DNA of 64,000 nucleotides. Origin: Chitinolyticbacter albus. Its GTDB lineage: Bacteria; Pseudomonadota; Gammaproteobacteria; Burkholderiales; Chitinibacteraceae. The notes below the pieces were generated by a model. The model was not told the origin of the DNA. It worked only from the letters and a program-made list of their open reading frames with translations, and did no database searches. Shown here one piece after another: positions 9,900 through 19,112 of the stretch (position 1 is its first letter; each line of letters opens with the position of its first letter). The stretch spans positions 62,001-126,000 of the forward strand of contig NZ_JANBVF010000009.1 in the NCBI RefSeq assembly GCF_024437655.1, written 5' to 3'. Position numbers and translations under genes: made by a program.

Positions 9900-10196
9900 A
9901 TGCGCCTTGTACATGCCGTCTTCGCCGTAACGCTGCTAATCGCCGGCCACGCTCACGCTGAGCTGCTCGGCTATACCAGTCCCGCGGCCTTGACTGGCAC
10001 AAATTCCACTTTTTTGCAACGCAGCAATCAAACCGATCCGAGCAGCTCGGGCTGGAGCGTGCGGCTACCGGTGAGCCTGACCCCTGCCACCGGTTTCGAG
10101 CAGCAGGTTGCTGATGATGCCAGCGATTCCGCACGGCTGCTGCTGCTGGTCGTGGGCGCCCTTGCCGTAGCGTACGGCCGTTGGCGCAGGCGCTGA
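9900..10196 (+). CDS. small exported protein with C-terminal membrane anchor and Arg tail
   Basis: Protein of 98 residues with no family I recognise. It has a signal peptide (MRLVHAVFAVTLLIAGHAHA), a Ser/Thr/Asn-rich middle and a C-terminal hydrophobic helix (ARLLLLVVGALAVAYG) ending in RWRRR. This tripartite tail (spacer, hydrophobic helix, basic cluster) has the layout of an exosortase sorting signal but lacks the Pro-Glu-Pro motif. The ATG at 9900 is preceded by a strong GGAGG. It is divergent from earP and precedes the PEP-CTERM gene by about 480 bp. It may be an ordinary bitopic membrane protein. Confidence 0.6.
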   Translation: MRLVHAVFAVTLLIAGHAHAELLGYTSPAALTGTNSTFLQRSNQTDPSSSGWSVRLPVSLTPATGFEQQVADDASDSARLLLLVVGALAVAYGRWRRR

Positions 10197-10674
10197 AGCA
10201 TTGCCAGCTGCTTGCAGTGACTTAAGCCGCGTAGCCAGACCAGTACCGTCCGAGATCGCGACGTGACTGTGGTCACGTGATCCAGCACGCCGCATTGCGT
10301 GATCGCAGTATGGGTCGACAAGGCCTGCCGCTAGCGACCGCTGTTCCGGGCCTGCCGGCCACATAGACCGCGCAAAAAGACAGGAGACGCCTATTGCCAC
10401 GACCCCCTTCATTAGAAAAATGTGTGCTGTGATTTCAGCAGGTTGCGGGCCAAAAACTGGTTATTTCATACCAGTGCAACTAGCCCGTGTGGAAATCTGT
10501 GCGCCACTTCTCGTTTAGTTGCACTAACTATCCTCCCAATTACCGCCGTCCATCTGTCTTACAGCAATCAATTCACATATTTCCAATACGTAAAATAATA
10601 TATGTTAGCTGGCCCATCCGGTCATCAGAACGGGAAACCAGCGCTCAATGCAATTCAATCGAAAGGAGTTCACA
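10197..10674. other. 478-bp intergenic region upstream of the PEP-CTERM gene
   Basis: I see no supported gene. The main landmark is the palindrome ACGTGAC-TGTG-GTCACGT at 10261-10278, which contains GTGA-N6-TCAC, the core spacing of CRP/FNR-family sites. The stretch from 10490 to 10640 is AT-richer than its surroundings and probably carries the promoter of the gene at 10675. No clear -10/-35 pair stands out. Confidence 0.5.
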
Positions 10675-11199
10675 ATGCAACTTAGCAAGATGAAATCGCT
10701 TATTGCCGGTCTTTCGCTGCTCGCAGCCGGCGCCCAGGCTCAGGTCATCGACTGGGACATCCATGACGCCACGGAATTCGAAACCGTGCGTCATAACCAG
10801 CTGGAAACGGGTCTGATCTTCCAGGACTACTTTACGTTCACCCTGCCCAGCACATCGCACCTGTGGAGCAATACCGTCGCCAGCAATCTGGGCAGCGTGT
10901 TGCGTATTTCCGCCGGCAAGCTCGATCTGTACTCAGGCAGCTTCTTCGACGTGACGCCGGATGCCCTGGTGGGCACCCATCTGTACGATGGTACCACTGG
11001 CGACGCCACCCACACCTTCTCCAACCTCGCTGCTGGCAATTACTACTACAAGGTAACCGGTCTGCTGACCGGTGTCCTCGGTGGCCAGTACACGATCACC
11101 TCGGCCGTGTCTCCGGTTCCGGAACCCGAGACCTATGCCCTGATGGGCCTGGGTCTCGTTGGCCTGATCGCTGCGCGCCGCCGCAAGCACAAGGGCTAA
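10675..11199 (+). CDS. FxDxF-type PEP-CTERM sorting-domain protein
   Basis: Exported protein of 174 residues: signal peptide to about AQA, then the FQDYFTFTLP stretch that fits the FxDxF motif of a PEP-CTERM subfamily, a beta-rich body, and a textbook PEP-CTERM tail of PVPEPETYALMGLGLVGLIA followed by ARRRKHKG. The tail is recognised and cut by exosortase at the inner membrane, and such proteins are associated with exopolysaccharide production. The ATG at 10675 follows AAAGGAG; the in-frame ATG at 10648 lacks a site. The likely sortase, XrtB, is encoded in the EPS locus whose last gene ends 350 bp downstream on the other strand. Confidence 0.93.
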   Translation: MQLSKMKSLIAGLSLLAAGAQAQVIDWDIHDATEFETVRHNQLETGLIFQDYFTFTLPSTSHLWSNTVASNLGSVLRISAGKLDLYSGSFFDVTPDALVGTHLYDGTTGDATHTFSNLAAGNYYYKVTGLLTGVLGGQYTITSAVSPVPEPETYALMGLGLVGLIAARRRKHKG

Positions 11200-11233
11200 T
11201 CAGGCTTACGCAATACACACTCCCTTGTAGTAG

Positions 11234-11263
11234 AAAGCCCCGGGGCAACCCGGGGCTTTTTTT
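11234..11263 (+). terminator. Rho-independent terminator of the PEP-CTERM gene
   Basis: The stem AAAGCCCCGGG / CCCGGGGCTTT with a GCAA-type loop and a run of seven T lies 35 bp after the stop at 11199. The remaining 220 bp to the next hairpin hold nothing I can identify. Confidence 0.85.
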
Positions 11264-11486
11264 GCGGTGTGCATTTGGGAAATTCAATTCCCCATTCACC
11301 ACAACGCCAGTCATCGCGGATATTCGGTAGACCCGAAAAACGCAATCGCGCCATTGCGGATGATTTGAAAGCCCTTTCTTTAAAAAACCAATGAGGGCAA
11401 GCCGAAAATTCAGCACCGGCTTTATCAGAATCCACTTATCAGCAATGGCTACCGAAACAACGACTCGCCACGCCAATTAAGCAATC

Positions 11487-11512
11487 GGACTGGAATCGTT
11501 CAATTCCAGCCC
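11487..11512 (-). terminator. candidate terminator of the EPS operon
   Basis: On the minus strand GGGCTGGAAT / ATTCCAGTCC forms a ten-pair stem (one G-T pair) with a six-base loop, 40 bp after the wecC stop. The downstream tract is only moderately T-rich, so termination strength is uncertain. Confidence 0.5.
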
Positions 11513-11552
11513 GACCTATCGAGCTGCTTGGCGCGATCCGGCAGATTGACGC

Positions 11553-12800
11553 TCAGCGCGACCAGAAGAAGCCGCGGGTATCGATCACCACGCGGGTCTG
11601 CAGCTTTTCCTGGCGCACGCGCTTGAACTGCTTGTGATCGACCAGCAGCAATACGATGTCGGCCGCCTCCACCGCGGCATCGGCATTGACGAACTCGACC
11701 TTGCCTTCAAGCTTGTTGGGCAGCTTGTCGATATGCGGCTCGGCCACCAGCAGGCGACCGAGGTTGCGCTCGGCCAGATCGGCAACGATGTCCATCGCCG
11801 GGCTTTCGCGCAGATCGTCGATATTGGCCTTGAACGCTAGCCCGAGGCACGCGATCACCGGGTTCTTGAAACGATCGGCGGCACGCGCCACCTGGTCGAT
11901 CACGTGGTGCGGCTTGCCGTCGTTCACTTCGCGCGCGGTGCGGATGATGCGGGCTTCCTTCGGCGCCGAATCGACGATGAACCACGGGTCGACCGCGATG
12001 CAGTGGCCGCCCACACCTGGGCCCGGTTGCAGGATGTTGACGCGCGGGTGGCGGTTGGCGAGCTGGATCAGCTCCCACACATTGATGCCCAGCTTGTCAC
12101 TGATGATGGAGAGCTCGTTGGCGAAGGCGATGTTCACGTCGCGGAACGAGTTCTCGGTGAGCTTGGCCATTTCGGCGGTGCGGCTGTCGGTCAGCAGGCA
12201 CTCGCCGCGCACGAAGATCTGGTACAAATCGGCCGCCATCTCGGCAGCGCGCGGCGTCATGCCGCCGACGATGCGATCGTTCTCCACCAGCTCGCGCAGC
12301 ACGTGGCCCGGCAGCACGCGCTCCGGGCAGTACGCCAGCTGGATGTCAGCACTCTCGCCCGCCTGCTGCGGAAAACTGAGGTCAGCGCGGTATTCGGCCA
12401 GCCATTCGGCCAGTTGCTCGGTGGCGCCCACCGGCGAGGTCGATTCCAGGATCACCAGGTTGCCCTTTTGCAGCACCGGCGCGATCGAGCGGGCGGCCGC
12501 TTCGATATACGACAGATCCGGCTTGTGGCCGTCCTTGAACGGCGTCGGCACGGCGATGATGAAGGCGTCGGCCTCCTTCGGGCTGGTGTGGGCAACGAGA
12601 TTGCCTTCCTTCACCACGTGGTGCACCAGGCCATCGAGATCCGGCTCGACGATATGGATCTGGCCACGATTGATGGTATCGACGGCATGCTGGTTCACGT
12701 CGACGCCGATCACCTTGACACCACGGCTGGCGAGCACAGTCGCGGTCGGCAGGCCGATGTAACCCAGGCCGATCATGGCAACGGTTTGATACTTGTACAT
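11553..12800 (-). CDS. wecC: UDP-N-acetyl-D-mannosamine dehydrogenase
   Basis: Oxidises UDP-ManNAc at C6 to UDP-N-acetylmannosaminuronate with two NAD+. The 415-residue protein carries the N-terminal Rossmann motif MIGLGYIGLP, the central ESTSPVGATE and YCPERVLPG segments, the catalytic-Cys motif GPGVGGHCIAVDPWF and the C-terminal LGLAFKANIDDLRESP typical of the UDP-sugar dehydrogenase family, with WecC-like overall sequence. It is the last gene of the EPS block, 3 bp after wecB. The pair should supply ManNAcA to the polymer, giving it an acidic residue that fits with the uronate-type lyases nearby. Confidence 0.93.
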   Translation of the reverse strand: MYKYQTVAMIGLGYIGLPTATVLASRGVKVIGVDVNQHAVDTINRGQIHIVEPDLDGLVHHVVKEGNLVAHTSPKEADAFIIAVPTPFKDGHKPDLSYIEAAARSIAPVLQKGNLVILESTSPVGATEQLAEWLAEYRADLSFPQQAGESADIQLAYCPERVLPGHVLRELVENDRIVGGMTPRAAEMAADLYQIFVRGECLLTDSRTAEMAKLTENSFRDVNIAFANELSIISDKLGINVWELIQLANRHPRVNILQPGPGVGGHCIAVDPWFIVDSAPKEARIIRTAREVNDGKPHHVIDQVARAADRFKNPVIACLGLAFKANIDDLRESPAMDIVADLAERNLGRLLVAEPHIDKLPNKLEGKVEFVNADAAVEAADIVLLLVDHKQFKRVRQEKLQTRVVIDTRGFFWSR

Positions 12801-12803
12801 GTT

Positions 12804-13925
12804 CTAGATGCTCCAGTTGGCAAGGATGTCGTTGATGCGGCGCGCGGCCAGGCCGTCGCCGTAAGGGTTATGGGCCTGACTCATCGCGGCGTAGGCCGCT
12901 GCGTCGTCGAGCAGGCGCGCCGCTTCTGTCGCGATCAGCGCACGATCGGTGCCGACCAGCTTCACCGTACCGGCAGCAACCGCCTCTGGGCGTTCGGTGG
13001 TATCGCGCATCACCAGCACCGGCTTGCCCAGCGACGGCGCTTCTTCCTGGATGCCGCCGCTGTCGGTGAGGATCAGCGCAGCACGCGTCATCAGGTAAAC
13101 GAAGGGCAGGTAATCGAGCGGATCGATCAGGTGCACGTTGCTGCGCCCCGCCAGGATGCGCCGCACCGGCTCCTGCACATTGGGGTTCAGGTGCACCGGG
13201 TAGACGATTTCCACGTCTGGCCGATCGGCGAGTTCGCCCAGCGCCGCGCAGATGTTTTCGAAACCGCCGCCGAAATTCTCGCGGCGATGGCCAGTGACCA
13301 GGATCAGCCGCTTGCCTTCGTTCAGAAAGGCAAAGCGCGTCGCCATCTTGTCGGCCAGCAGCGCATCCTGCTTCAGCCGTGCCTCAACCTTGAGCAAGGC
13401 ATCGATCACCGTGTTGCCAGTGACATGGACGTTGGCAGGGTCGACGTTCTCGCGCAGCAGGTTGTCGCGCGCCGTCTCGGTCGGGGCGAAGTGCAGCGCG
13501 CTGATGGAACCGGCGATTCTGCGGTTCATCTCTTCGGGCCACGGCGAGTAGATATTGCCCGTGCGCAGGCCGGCTTCAACATGGCCAACGGCGATGCGCT
13601 GGTAGAAGGCGGCAAGGCTCGTCGCCATGGTCGTCGTCGTGTCGCCGTGCACCAGCACGATGTCCGGCCGCCATTGGCCGAACACATCGCGCAGGCCGGC
13701 CAGCACGCGGCTAGTCACATCGGTGAGATCCTGGCCGGGCTGCATCAGGTCCAGATCGAAATCGGGTTGGATCGCAAAGAGCTCCAACACCTGATCGAGC
13801 ATCTGGCGATGCTGGGCGGTGACGCAGACGCGGGTCTCGAAGCGTGCGTCCGACTTGAGGCTTTCCACCACCGGGGCCATCTTGATGGCCTCGGGGCGCG
13901 TGCCGAATACCACGAGTACTTTCAT
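12804..13925 (-). CDS. wecB: UDP-N-acetylglucosamine 2-epimerase (non-hydrolysing)
   Basis: Interconverts UDP-GlcNAc and UDP-ManNAc. The protein has the family length (373 residues) and signatures: [18 protein letters not shown] at the N-terminus, [20 protein letters not shown], the GHRRENFG motif and the nucleotide-binding [21 protein letters not shown]. The ATG overlaps the stop of the preceding transferase gene by 4 bp (ATGA), so translation is probably coupled. With wecC directly downstream it provides the UDP-ManNAcA branch for the exopolysaccharide. Confidence 0.95.
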   Translation of the reverse strand: MKVLVVFGTRPEAIKMAPVVESLKSDARFETRVCVTAQHRQMLDQVLELFAIQPDFDLDLMQPGQDLTDVTSRVLAGLRDVFGQWRPDIVLVHGDTTTTMATSLAAFYQRIAVGHVEAGLRTGNIYSPWPEEMNRRIAGSISALHFAPTETARDNLLRENVDPANVHVTGNTVIDALLKVEARLKQDALLADKMATRFAFLNEGKRLILVTGHRRENFGGGFENICAALGELADRPDVEIVYPVHLNPNVQEPVRRILAGRSNVHLIDPLDYLPFVYLMTRAALILTDSGGIQEEAPSLGKPVLVMRDTTERPEAVAAGTVKLVGTDRALIATEAARLLDDAAAYAAMSQAHNPYGDGLAARRINDILANWSI

Positions 13926-14698
13926 GTCGTCTTACCTGTGAAGCGGGCCAGCATCGCGCGGGCCAGCAGTACGAAGAAATACATGTCCTCGACGAAGTAG
14001 CGCCGGAACATGCGGCGCGGCTCCTGCAGGAAGCGGTAGAACCATTCAAAACCGGTCTTTTGCATCCAGACCGGCGCGCGCGTGGTCTTGCCGACCATCA
14101 CGTCGAAAGTGCCACCGACGCCCATGGCGAAGGGCACCTTCATCTGCACCTGGTAACGCCCGAGGAACTGTTCCTTCTTGGGCGAGCTGATGGCGACGAA
14201 CAAAAGGTCCGTCTTGCTGGCGGTGATTGCATCGACCACGCCCTGCTCTTCATCCGCCTTCCAGTAACCGTTGCGGTAGCCGGCCACCTGTAGCGCCGGG
14301 TAGGCGGTGGTGAACTTGTCGACCACGCCCTTGACCACGTCTTCCTTGGCGCCGAGGAAATACACGCGCCAGCCGCGCTCGGCCGAGGCCCGCATCAGGT
14401 TCTCGAACAGATCGACGCCGGCGACGCGCTCCTTGAGCGGCGTGCCAAGCAGCTTGGACGCCCACACCACCGGCATGCCGTCGGCGTTGATCAGCGCGCA
14501 GTTGTTGATGATCTGTTTCAGTTCCGGATCGGCATGCGCCTTCACCACCTTGTCGGCGTTGATCACGACGTGCTGGTTGGGCAGGCCGCTGGCGATCAGC
14601 TCGCCGATGCGATCCAGCGTTTCGGCCATCGACAGGTTGTCGACCTCGCAGCCCAGCACAGTCAGACGCTGGAATTTATTGACTGACACGGACATCAC
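13922..14698 (-). CDS. WecG/TagA/CpsF-family glycosyltransferase
   Basis: Family 26 glycosyltransferase, the group that includes WecG (ManNAcA transferase) and TagA (ManNAc transferase), acting on undecaprenyl-linked acceptors at the cytoplasmic face. Visible signatures are NADKVVKA, the [16 protein letters not shown] and [13 protein letters not shown] blocks, [11 protein letters not shown], and [20 protein letters not shown] followed by [20 protein letters not shown]. Given wecB and wecC right after it, ManNAc or ManNAcA is the likely donor sugar (inference). Several starts are possible between 14734 and 14698; I take the ATG at 14698, where GGAG lies at a normal distance. The gene overlaps the end of the lyase gene. 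Confidence 0.88.
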   Translation of the reverse strand: MMSVSVNKFQRLTVLGCEVDNLSMAETLDRIGELIASGLPNQHVVINADKVVKAHADPELKQIINNCALINADGMPVVWASKLLGTPLKERVAGVDLFENLMRASAERGWRVYFLGAKEDVVKGVVDKFTTAYPALQVAGYRNGYWKADEEQGVVDAITASKTDLLFVAISSPKKEQFLGRYQVQMKVPFAMGVGGTFDVMVGKTTRAPVWMQKTGFEWFYRFLQEPRRMFRRYFVEDMYFFVLLARAMLARFTGKTT

Positions 14699-16823
14699 CA
14701 TTTGCTCCAATTTCGACATTTCTTCCATGAACACTTAACATGATGTCTTCTCTACGCTTGTAGGATAAACCCACTGGCCATTTAGTCTTATTGCAGGACA
14801 AATCAATTAAAAATGCCATTACCTGTTCTTTTGTAGGAGTGCGCGATTTCCAAGCCGTATGCCACGGCTGTAGGGCCCCTACCGGCATTCCCTTGTAGTA
14901 GCTTGTATTAATACCGGTTTGATAGGCCAGATCATTTCCTTCAAGTTCGTAAACACAAAGCTGATCGTTAGCCCACGCGCGATTGCCCAGTTGTACTAAT
15001 TTCTTCGTTGGATGTAGATTCCACTCCCATGCCAAAGGTGTGTCTGCGAGGAGCTTATCGACTACCAAGAGTAATGAGGGCTTGAGATAAACCACCGTTC
15101 TCGTAGCAGCTTTGACTGGAGCTGCAAAACCTTGCGACAAATCTAGCGTAACAAAGCCATAGTCCTTACCCACTCCACGTTGAACAACTGCATCACTCGC
15201 CACCTTGGGCGAAGACTGTCCTTTACCACCGCCATAAGTCGGTAAACTGTGTGAAACAGACTGTTGATAATAATTTTTCCATTGCGCAGAACCGTACCAA
15301 TCATAACGGCCAGAATTGACCAGCAATGCTTTGTTGCCATTATGAACAACGAACGCACCAAGATCCGCGTGAGCATGACCTTGAAGCTTGCCATAACGGG
15401 TCCTAACGTAAACAGCCATGCTGTCCAGTGAATTTGCATCCTCATACCATCCCAACATACCGGACTGCGGAAAATAAGCTGAATTAGCAGGAGTCCAACC
15501 TGCACCCTCTACTTTAAACTGCGAATGGGCTAGGTAATCTAGGACCGGCACCTCGTCGTTACCGATTAATTGGCGATACCATTTTGATGCGGGCACATCG
15601 ACAAAGTCCGCAAGTAGTGCACCATAATGCTTTCCTACCGGGCTTTCATGCCCATCACCAAAGAGTGAAGTGGGGGCATTGGGTCTTATCATGTATGAAA
15701 AATAACGAGGCGCTGCCCGAAACCAAACATGATTAAAAGGATTATACTTTGTAGTCTGCTCAATCACACGTAGCGCATAAACACTGTTGACAATAGTCCA
15801 CTGCTCATAAGCGCCGCCACTCTCATAGCCGCCATCGGCATTCCAGTAAGGGTTCCCCGCATATACCGCCCGCCTTAGGTTTGCAGCCACATACTGTTTC
15901 GCCCATGCCGAACGATTGTAAATAATCAAAGCAGCCGCTATTGCATTCACATAGGAATTATATTCTGTCGCGGTTTCGAGTGGCCGACCCTCCCATTTGT
16001 CGGCATTAATCGCCGAGTTTCGAGCGACTTTCTCGATACAAGTTGCCCACTCTGCCGCATTGCTTTGGCTATAACCAACGAAATCATACGCGTAAGCGAG
16101 TGCCCACAGAAACGTCCGAGCAGAACGCCCATCCGTCAAAGATGTGGAGATTGATGAGCAATTGGAAAGAACAGCATCTATTTGATCTGACAATTCAGAC
16201 TTGTATTGGCTGTTATTAGTAAAATACCAAAGGTTAGAAGCATACGTTGCTCGATCCGACCATTTTTTTATAGCTTCAATATGCTCCAACATTGCAGGAG
16301 CCGATTGTGCCGTAGCTGTAGACACGCCTGCCGTGCTTGCTGAAACCCGTTCATATGCTCGAGAAAGCTCCCAAATCTTTTTCTTTCTTGCAGCACTGTC
16401 TGTACCATCTCTTGCTAAGATACTCATAGCAAAGCCGTCCATGATATAGGGGCGCTGAAGACCGGTATGGAGCACATCCTTTTGCGAGAAGGCCTCAACT
16501 TTTGGACTATCTGCTTTAATCTGGAAACACCGCTGTATGGCTGCCCCACCGTTTTTGGGTCGAGCCGAGGCACAATACTGGCCAGGTTTTAATGGCGCAT
16601 TGGGAATCCAATAGGAGGAGTTCAATTCAAGTTCACTCACGACGCTACCATTTTCGACCAACCGGAAAAGAACAGGGCTATCACTGACCCATTGAAAAAT
16701 GGGGGGGTTCTGCACTTCCTCCCCGCTCGTCAGCGAGAAAGAAAACGGAGGGGCAGAACTTGCTGTAGCACTGATAAAGCACGTGGCCAACAGCAACCAC
16801 TTTTTACGCCACGTGGTTTTCAT
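14676..16823 (-). CDS. secreted heparinase II/III-family polysaccharide lyase of the EPS locus
   Basis: Exported protein of 715 residues with signal peptide MKTTWRKKWLLLATCFISA. It has an N-terminal beta-sandwich (EEVQNPPIFQWVSDSP, the same pattern as the lipoprotein lyase at 4832), an alpha-helical toroid, and the C-terminal heparinase II/III signature YGKLQGHAHADLGAFVV plus SHSLPTYGGGKGQ. In EPS loci such lyases trim or turn over the polymer in the periplasm. The substrate may be the ManNAcA-containing product of this locus (inference). The ATG at 16823 has GAGG upstream and overlaps the preceding glycosyltransferase gene by 20 bp. Base composition is more AT-rich than in the housekeeping genes. 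Confidence 0.86.
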   Translation of the reverse strand: MKTTWRKKWLLLATCFISATASSAPPFSFSLTSGEEVQNPPIFQWVSDSPVLFRLVENGSVVSELELNSSYWIPNAPLKPGQYCASARPKNGGAAIQRCFQIKADSPKVEAFSQKDVLHTGLQRPYIMDGFAMSILARDGTDSAARKKKIWELSRAYERVSASTAGVSTATAQSAPAMLEHIEAIKKWSDRATYASNLWYFTNNSQYKSELSDQIDAVLSNCSSISTSLTDGRSARTFLWALAYAYDFVGYSQSNAAEWATCIEKVARNSAINADKWEGRPLETATEYNSYVNAIAAALIIYNRSAWAKQYVAANLRRAVYAGNPYWNADGGYESGGAYEQWTIVNSVYALRVIEQTTKYNPFNHVWFRAAPRYFSYMIRPNAPTSLFGDGHESPVGKHYGALLADFVDVPASKWYRQLIGNDEVPVLDYLAHSQFKVEGAGWTPANSAYFPQSGMLGWYEDANSLDSMAVYVRTRYGKLQGHAHADLGAFVVHNGNKALLVNSGRYDWYGSAQWKNYYQQSVSHSLPTYGGGKGQSSPKVASDAVVQRGVGKDYGFVTLDLSQGFAAPVKAATRTVVYLKPSLLLVVDKLLADTPLAWEWNLHPTKKLVQLGNRAWANDQLCVYELEGNDLAYQTGINTSYYKGMPVGALQPWHTAWKSRTPTKEQVMAFLIDLSCNKTKWPVGLSYKRREDIMLSVHGRNVEIGANGDVRVSQ

Positions 16824-17865
16824 AAATGGCCTCAAGCTGTGCTTCCATATGATCAAAAGAAAATTCCGATTGGGCACGCATATAGCCCGCCTCAGCCAAT
16901 CGAAAAGCTTGTTCGGCGTGATCCATTGCCCAAGTTAACGCACTCGCCAGCTCATCTGTAGCTCGCGCAGGGACGAGCAGGCCCGCTTCGCCATCGGACA
17001 AAACCCAGCGGATGCTGCCTACGTCAGAAGCAATTACCAGTTTGGCCCGTGCCATCGCCTCAAGGATAACAAATGGCAACGCCTCTTTATGCGAAGGTAA
17101 AACCAGCATATCGCAGCGAGCAAGTGCGCTTTCCTTTTCTTGCCCTGCAAGCCAACCCAGCAAATGAACAGAGGATTCGATACCAAGCCGACTTATAAGC
17201 TCACGAGCCCAATCCTCATCACCCACTCCGCCCAACTCCAAGACGAAATCGGGGTGTGATTTCAGGACACATTGTGCGGCGATCAATAGCTCCTCCAAAC
17301 CCTTGGGTTTGGAAATACGGCCTAGATACAGGCAGCGCTTGAACGAAGAGCTAGCTGTCGGACTCGGGGGAATCACGACTGCATTTGGGACTGAAATGCA
17401 TCGTGCACGAGGAGCGATCGAACCTACCCACTCAACCCAATCAGGACTCAGCGCCAATACAGCATCTGCTTTTTCAAAGGCCCGCACCAGCTCTCTACCA
17501 GTAAGACGGCGTTGATGCCTGGTGTAGAACTCTTTGAAAGTACCACCATGTAAATGAAGTACATATGGAACGGAAAAGGCCTGAAGAAGACGGATCATGC
17601 CCCATTTACGCCACCAACTTATGCCCGTGGCCACGTGAAAATGAACGACCAGCGTTTTTTCACAAATAACTAAATAAAGCACGTACGCGTATGCTTTTGC
17701 TGCTTGGATCAATTTTTTTAGCTTTCCCGCGTCAACGTGGCTAGCGAAATAATCCACTTCAAGGCGTTCGAATAGACCGGCCATTTGAGCACTTTTCGCC
17801 CAAGTCGCCATACCTCCTTGCGCATCAGGAGAAGGGCCTATCATCAGCACGCGCCGCGCCTTCAT
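16804..17865 (-). CDS. GT4-family glycosyltransferase
   Basis: GT-B fold transferase of 353 residues. It has the N-terminal acceptor domain start VLMIGPSPDAQGGMATWAKS and the C-terminal GT4 signatures LYLGRISKPKGLEELL and the ExxxxxxxE motif EALPFVILEAMARAKLVIAS, followed by LLVPARATDELASAL. It transfers a sugar from a nucleotide donor to the growing lipid-linked repeat unit; the sugar is not predictable. It starts with an ATGA overlap on the CapK-like gene. Confidence 0.93.
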   Translation of the reverse strand: MKARRVLMIGPSPDAQGGMATWAKSAQMAGLFERLEVDYFASHVDAGKLKKLIQAAKAYAYVLYLVICEKTLVVHFHVATGISWWRKWGMIRLLQAFSVPYVLHLHGGTFKEFYTRHQRRLTGRELVRAFEKADAVLALSPDWVEWVGSIAPRARCISVPNAVVIPPSPTASSSFKRCLYLGRISKPKGLEELLIAAQCVLKSHPDFVLELGGVGDEDWARELISRLGIESSVHLLGWLAGQEKESALARCDMLVLPSHKEALPFVILEAMARAKLVIASDVGSIRWVLSDGEAGLLVPARATDELASALTWAMDHAEQAFRLAEAGYMRAQSEFSFDHMEAQLEAIYENHVA

Positions 17866-19112
17866 TCTACTGCTTCCATTTTTATGACGTATCGTCTTTT
17901 TCCATTCGCTTGAACGACAAAAGGCGCTTCGACAATGCTGTAGTGCTCAAACGACATGTCACGTTTTAGTCTATCAAGTAAACGGGTCGCCTCAAATGGC
18001 TGGCCTTGATTGTCAAACAATATTTTTATTCGACACTCATCAAAGTGGACCTGGAAGCCTTTAACTCCGCTTCCAATGAACAAATTGGAGAAATAAGCCC
18101 CGGGAAATTTTTTTCCCGCAAGATCGATTACAAGATCATTTGCCCGGCCTGAGAACTCAGTGATGCGTGGCCACGCTCTCCCGCATTTACAGGGCTCATG
18201 ACTCAAGGTAGCAAGATCCCCAGTGTCGTATCGGATGAAGAAACTGGCGACATTGGCAAAATCGGTTCCACGCAGATGCCCATCCGCATCTATCTCAGCA
18301 AAACAACGATCCCAAACAATGTGCAACCCTTCGCCAGCCTCACATTCAAAGGCAGAAATTCCCGCATCATTGCAGCCGTACTGATTAAAAACTCGAACGC
18401 CAAAAGCATTTTGTATATCACGCTTCGCAATCATTGAAAGATTTTCAGACGTGGACATTACGGCAATCAATGAATGATCGTTGACCGCCTTGGGGTTTTG
18501 CAGAACATACTGTGCCATGGTGTGCAACGCAGTCGAATAACCGTAAAGCACCTTGATCTTCTTGCGCACCAGCTTTTCGCAATGGTCTTTGATGGCGTCA
18601 TCATTCATACCCATTGCAGACAGCGGATAAACGTTCATCAACCGATAAAACAGTTTATGCTTCCACGTATTGGAAAAAAGCGCCGCCCCAGCAAGAAATG
18701 CCACGGGCTGACCTAAGCGGTATCCGGCTGCGCTCCACGCAAGATAGATGCAAGCCCAAAGATACGATTGGGCCAATTCTGAAGATTCAAACTGGAAGGG
18801 TGCACCGGTCGAGCCGCTTGTTTTCTTCAGAAAGCGCCGCCCACGGTAGTTTTTGTTGATAAATCCTTGCGGATCAGATCGCACGGTATCCTTGTCCATC
18901 TTCGGCCAAGATACAAGGTCGGTGGAATCCATCCCCTGAAACACAGCAGCATTTGCAGCAGCCAACTTCAGCAAAGCGATTTTCCTGAAGTTGTTCTCGG
19001 AAGCAACTTCAGCTTGGGACTTGAACTGGGAAACCGACAGTTCACGATATAGACGAAAGGACCGTGTTCCCCTCAATAAGTCTATCAATCTAAATCGCAG
19101 ATAATTAATCAT
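17862..19112 (-). CDS. CapK-like adenylate-forming enzyme (phenylacetate-CoA ligase family)
   Basis: Protein of 416 residues in the AMP-forming superfamily. It shows the phosphate-binding loop KKTSGSTGAPFQF, YGYSTALHTMAQYV, NQYGCNDAGISAFEC and the AMP-binding YDTGDLATL, then GRANDLVIDLAGKKFPG. CapK-type members are common in capsule and EPS loci; they are thought to activate a carboxylic acid for transfer to the polymer, but the reaction is not established. The start at ATG 19112 overlaps the acyltransferase stop; a GTG at 19133 is possible. Its position next to a hexapeptide acyltransferase suggests an activate-then-transfer pair. Confidence 0.82.
   Translation of the reverse strand: MINYLRFRLIDLLRGTRSFRLYRELSVSQFKSQAEVASENNFRKIALLKLAAANAAVFQGMDSTDLVSWPKMDKDTVRSDPQGFINKNYRGRRFLKKTSGSTGAPFQFESSELAQSYLWACIYLAWSAAGYRLGQPVAFLAGAALFSNTWKHKLFYRLMNVYPLSAMGMNDDAIKDHCEKLVRKKIKVLYGYSTALHTMAQYVLQNPKAVNDHSLIAVMSTSENLSMIAKRDIQNAFGVRVFNQYGCNDAGISAFECEAGEGLHIVWDRCFAEIDADGHLRGTDFANVASFFIRYDTGDLATLSHEPCKCGRAWPRITEFSGRANDLVIDLAGKKFPGAYFSNLFIGSGVKGFQVHFDECRIKILFDNQGQPFEATRLLDRLKRDMSFEHYSIVEAPFVVQANGKRRYVIKMEAVE

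Noticed and set aside
11904-14000. Long plus-strand open frame (698 codons) over wecB/wecC
   Set aside because: Its composition (His, Asp, Gln, Arg and Val rich) is that expected for the reverse complement of GC-rich genes; wecB, wecC and the transferase gene are unambiguous on the other strand.
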